Source: Acidimicrobiaceae bacterium
GTDB lineage: Bacteria; Actinomycetota; Acidimicrobiia; Acidimicrobiales; Ilumatobacteraceae
Direction: 5' to 3'
DNA length: 7,538 nucleotides
NCBI GenBank assembly: GCA_003455715.1
Contig: DMQJ01000143.1
Coordinates: 1 to 7,538 of the forward strand
Each line of letters begins with the position of its first letter. Positions within the stretch are counted from its first letter, which is position 1. The position numbers were made by a program, and so were the translations under genes. Positions 6,179-7,538 of the stretch are shown in pieces. Below the pieces are notes generated by a model, which worked only from the letters and a program-made list of their open reading frames with translations, searched no databases and was not told the DNA's origin.

Positions 6179-6185
6179 TCGGGAG

Positions 6186-6818
6186 GTGAGTCCTCTCGCC
6201 ACTGATGCCCCGTCGCAGATTGTCACCATCACCCCCGATGCGCTGGCCGAGCTGGTGCAGTTGCGCGACACCGAACCCGACGCCGACCGTCTCGGGTTGC
6301 GGCTTGAGATCATCAGCAAGCCGGGCGAGGACTTCCGCTACGACCTCAGCTTCGATGTGGTCACCAAGGCCGGCTTCACCGACGAGGTCCGCACACACGC
6401 CGATGGCGACCGTGCGCTGAAGGTCATCATCCCGGCCAACAGCGTCGCGTTGCTGGAAGGCGCCACCCTCGACCGCACCGAGAGCACAGGGCTTGTCATC
6501 CGCAACCCCAACAAGCCGCTGGCCCCCACGGTGGAGGGGCTGGTGCGCAACGACGAACTCAGCGCCTCGGTGGAGGCAGTCATCAGCGGTGAGGTGAACC
6601 CCTCGCTGGCAGCGCACGGCGGGTTCGTCACCTACGTCGGTCACGACGGCGAGGGAACGGTGTACCTCACGATGGGCGGCGGGTGCCATGGGTGCTCGAT
6701 GAGCCGCATGACCATGCTCGACGGGGTGCAGACGATGATCGTCGAGCAGGTGCCCGGGGTGGAGCGTGTGCGCGACCTCACCGACCACACCACCGGCGAG
6801 AACCCCTACTACCACTGA
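6186..6818 (+). CDS. NfuA-like iron-sulfur cluster carrier (degenerate A-type domain plus NifU domain)
   Basis: The 210-residue cytoplasmic protein resembles NfuA. Residues about 10-115 form an IscA/HesB-like domain: VTITPDALAELVQLR, the central YDLSFD strand and the LVIRNPNKP segment are recognisable, but it has no cysteine, as in the degenerate A-type domain of NfuA. Residues about 120-210 form a NifU C-terminal domain with NPSLAAHGGFVTYV and the cluster-binding GGGCHGC motif (Cys167 and Cys170, the only cysteines). A homodimer would hold one [4Fe-4S] cluster between two CxxC pairs and deliver it to apoproteins. I take the GTG at 6186 as start, since residues before it are not conserved and a -10-like box precedes it; an ATG at 6138 in the same frame is the alternative. 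No suf or isc genes are adjacent. The neighbouring genes are lipoproteins with no obvious link to Fe-S assembly. Confidence 0.88.
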   Translation: MSPLATDAPSQIVTITPDALAELVQLRDTEPDADRLGLRLEIISKPGEDFRYDLSFDVVTKAGFTDEVRTHADGDRALKVIIPANSVALLEGATLDRTESTGLVIRNPNKPLAPTVEGLVRNDELSASVEAVISGEVNPSLAAHGGFVTYVGHDGEGTVYLTMGGGCHGCSMSRMTMLDGVQTMIVEQVPGVERVRDLTDHTTGENPYYH

Positions 6819-6842
6819 AGCCCGTCGAGGCGTTGGCGGGTG

Positions 6843-6857
6843 GGCCGGGCACCGGCC
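6843..6857. terminator. Short GC hairpin after the NfuA-like gene
   Basis: GGCCGG (6843-6848) and CCGGCC (6852-6857) form a perfect six-pair stem with a three-base loop, 24 bases after the nfuA-like stop. There is no T-run. It could be a weak terminator or part of the promoter region of the next gene, whose -10 candidate follows ten bases on. Confidence 0.3.
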
Positions 6858-6866
6858 GCGGTCGAA

Positions 6867-6872
6867 TAGTGT
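6867..6872 (+). promoter_or_regulatory. Candidate -10 element of the small lipoprotein gene
   Basis: TAGTGT (TANNNT form) ends eight bases before the ATG at 6881. There is no Shine-Dalgarno before that ATG, so a leaderless transcript is likely. Confidence 0.4.
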
Positions 6873-6880
6873 CGTCGCTC

Positions 6881-7459
6881 ATGCGATCCGCTTACCCCCT
6901 CCGCCTCGCTTCCCTCGCCCTCGTACTCGTTCTCGCCGCGTGTAGCTCGTCGGCATCCAAGTCGGCATCGGAGACCACCGTCGCCGACAGCACGACGTCG
7001 TCGTCGACGGAGTCATCCACCACGTCGAGCATCCACGGAGACACCACCACCACCGCCGACTCGACCACCACCGTGGCTCCGCTTCCGCCTACGGCGCCTC
7101 CCACCACGAAGGCGCCGACACCGACGGTGGCCCCCACGCCGGCCCCCACCGCTCCGCCGGTGACCGGCCCGAAGATCACCAGCTACTCCATCACCGGGCC
7201 CACCAGTTGCCCGGCCACCGACGTGTCGGTGTCGCTGCCGCCCGTGCCCGTGAAGCTCACCTGGACCGCCACGGGTGCCGACAGCGTCTACATCGCCATC
7301 GGCAACCCCGACGGCCCCTACGCCACCGGTCTGCCGCTGTCGGGCAGCTATGAGTTGCCGTCGCCGTGCCCCGGCCCGTTCAGCCAGACGTACTACATCG
7401 TCGCTGTCAAGGGCGCGCAGAAAGACGTGAAGTCGAAGACGATCAGTAGCAACAGCTGA
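6881..7459 (+). CDS. Small stalked lipoprotein with Ig-like C-terminal domain
   Basis: The 192-residue protein has a clear lipoprotein signal peptide (basic start, Leu/Val/Ala core, lipobox LAAC with Cys21). A long disordered stalk follows at about residues 22-97: first Ser/Thr-rich, then Pro/Thr/Ala-rich. The C-terminal domain (about 98-192) alternates beta-strand-like segments: KITSYSITGPTSC, VPVKLTWTATGADSVYIAIG, GSYELPSPC and QTYYIVAVKGAQK. This pattern, with the LTW strand and the YYIVAV strand, suggests an Ig-like or PKD-like beta sandwich. Cys110 and Cys163 are well placed for a disulfide. I do not recognise a named family, and no enzyme motif is visible. It is likely a cell-surface or envelope protein. 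The 62-base gap after the NfuA-like gene contains its own promoter candidate, so the two are probably separate transcripts. Confidence 0.82.
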   Translation: MRSAYPLRLASLALVLVLAACSSSASKSASETTVADSTTSSSTESSTTSSIHGDTTTTADSTTTVAPLPPTAPPTTKAPTPTVAPTPAPTAPPVTGPKITSYSITGPTSCPATDVSVSLPPVPVKLTWTATGADSVYIAIGNPDGPYATGLPLSGSYELPSPCPGPFSQTYYIVAVKGAQKDVKSKTISSNS

Positions 7460-7478
7460 CGCCGACGCTACGCCGTCA
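7457..7478. terminator. Inverted repeat joining two convergent stop codons
   Basis: TGACG (7457-7461) pairs with CGTCA (7474-7478), and the arms contain the stop codons of the lipoprotein gene and the partial gene on the other strand. The stem is only five pairs with a long loop and no T-run, so termination is uncertain. Confidence 0.2.
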
Positions 7479-7538
7479 GTCGGTGGCCCGTTCGCCGGTG
7501 ACCATGAGCGGCTCGCCCACGGCTGCGGCGGCGATGGA
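7476..7538 (-). CDS. 3' end of an unidentified gene (5' end beyond window)
   Basis: Reading the minus strand from 7538, 20 sense codons end at a TGA (7478-7476). The peptide ends EPLMVTGERATD. Its composition is protein-like, and it would be convergent with the small lipoprotein gene, 16 bases from stop to stop. It is too short to identify; a plus-strand continuation cannot be excluded. Confidence 0.4.
   Translation of the reverse strand, partial: SIAAAAVGEPLMVTGERATD

Noticed and set aside
6135..6185. Upstream start (6135 or 6138) for the NfuA-like gene
   Set aside because: The extra residues are not family-like, and a -10-like box lies inside the stretch at 6173-6178. Not fully excluded.
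6093..6815. N-terminal extension of the DUF3048 protein to 603 residues
   Set aside because: The extension is antisense to the NfuA-like gene and has no recognisable domain, and a clean lipoprotein signal begins at the ATG at 6092.
6683..6880. Fusion of the small lipoprotein frame with the end of the nfuA-like gene
   Set aside because: The upstream part of this frame is the out-of-frame reading of the NifU domain; the signal peptide begins at the ATG at 6881.

Overview
The window is a very compact, GC-rich bacterial chromosome segment. High GC, GTG starts, starts without a ribosome binding site, and two lipoproteins with long Thr/Pro/Ala stalks suggest an actinobacterium. The style resembles Acidimicrobiia, but that placement is inference, since no marker gene is present. 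There is no sign of phage, transposon, CRISPR, rRNA or tRNA.

Region 1 (1-3155, minus strand) is a thiamine salvage operon. In transcription order it holds a TPP riboswitch (about 3046-3137), thiamine pyrophosphokinase thiN, thiamine-binding lipoprotein thiB, and the two-domain thiamine ABC permease thiP, which runs off the left edge. The genes overlap (thiN/thiB share one base, thiB/thiP share 25). ThiB captures thiamine, ThiP passes it through the membrane, ThiN converts it to TPP, and TPP closes the riboswitch. The ATPase (thiQ) is expected just beyond position 1.

Region 2 (3153-4987) is a divergent pair: an EamA/DMT-family transporter on the minus strand, whose stop lies only about 15 bases before the riboswitch, and a short-chain dehydrogenase/reductase on the plus strand. 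A 12-bp perfect palindrome lies between them.

Region 3 (5004-7459) holds a DUF3048 (YerB-like) lipoprotein on the minus strand. Divergent from it is a NfuA-like Fe-S carrier, followed by a small stalked lipoprotein with an Ig-like C-terminal domain. The last 63 bases look like the 3' end of another minus-strand gene.

Almost everything is ordinary core metabolism. I found no convincing undescribed system. The points worth a second look are the riboswitch-embedded ribosome binding site with a decoy ATG, the thiN promoter candidate that overlaps the eamA stop codon, a recurring leaderless-promoter pattern, an SDR lacking the usual catalytic Asn, and two convergent gene pairs with identical stop-codon geometry.
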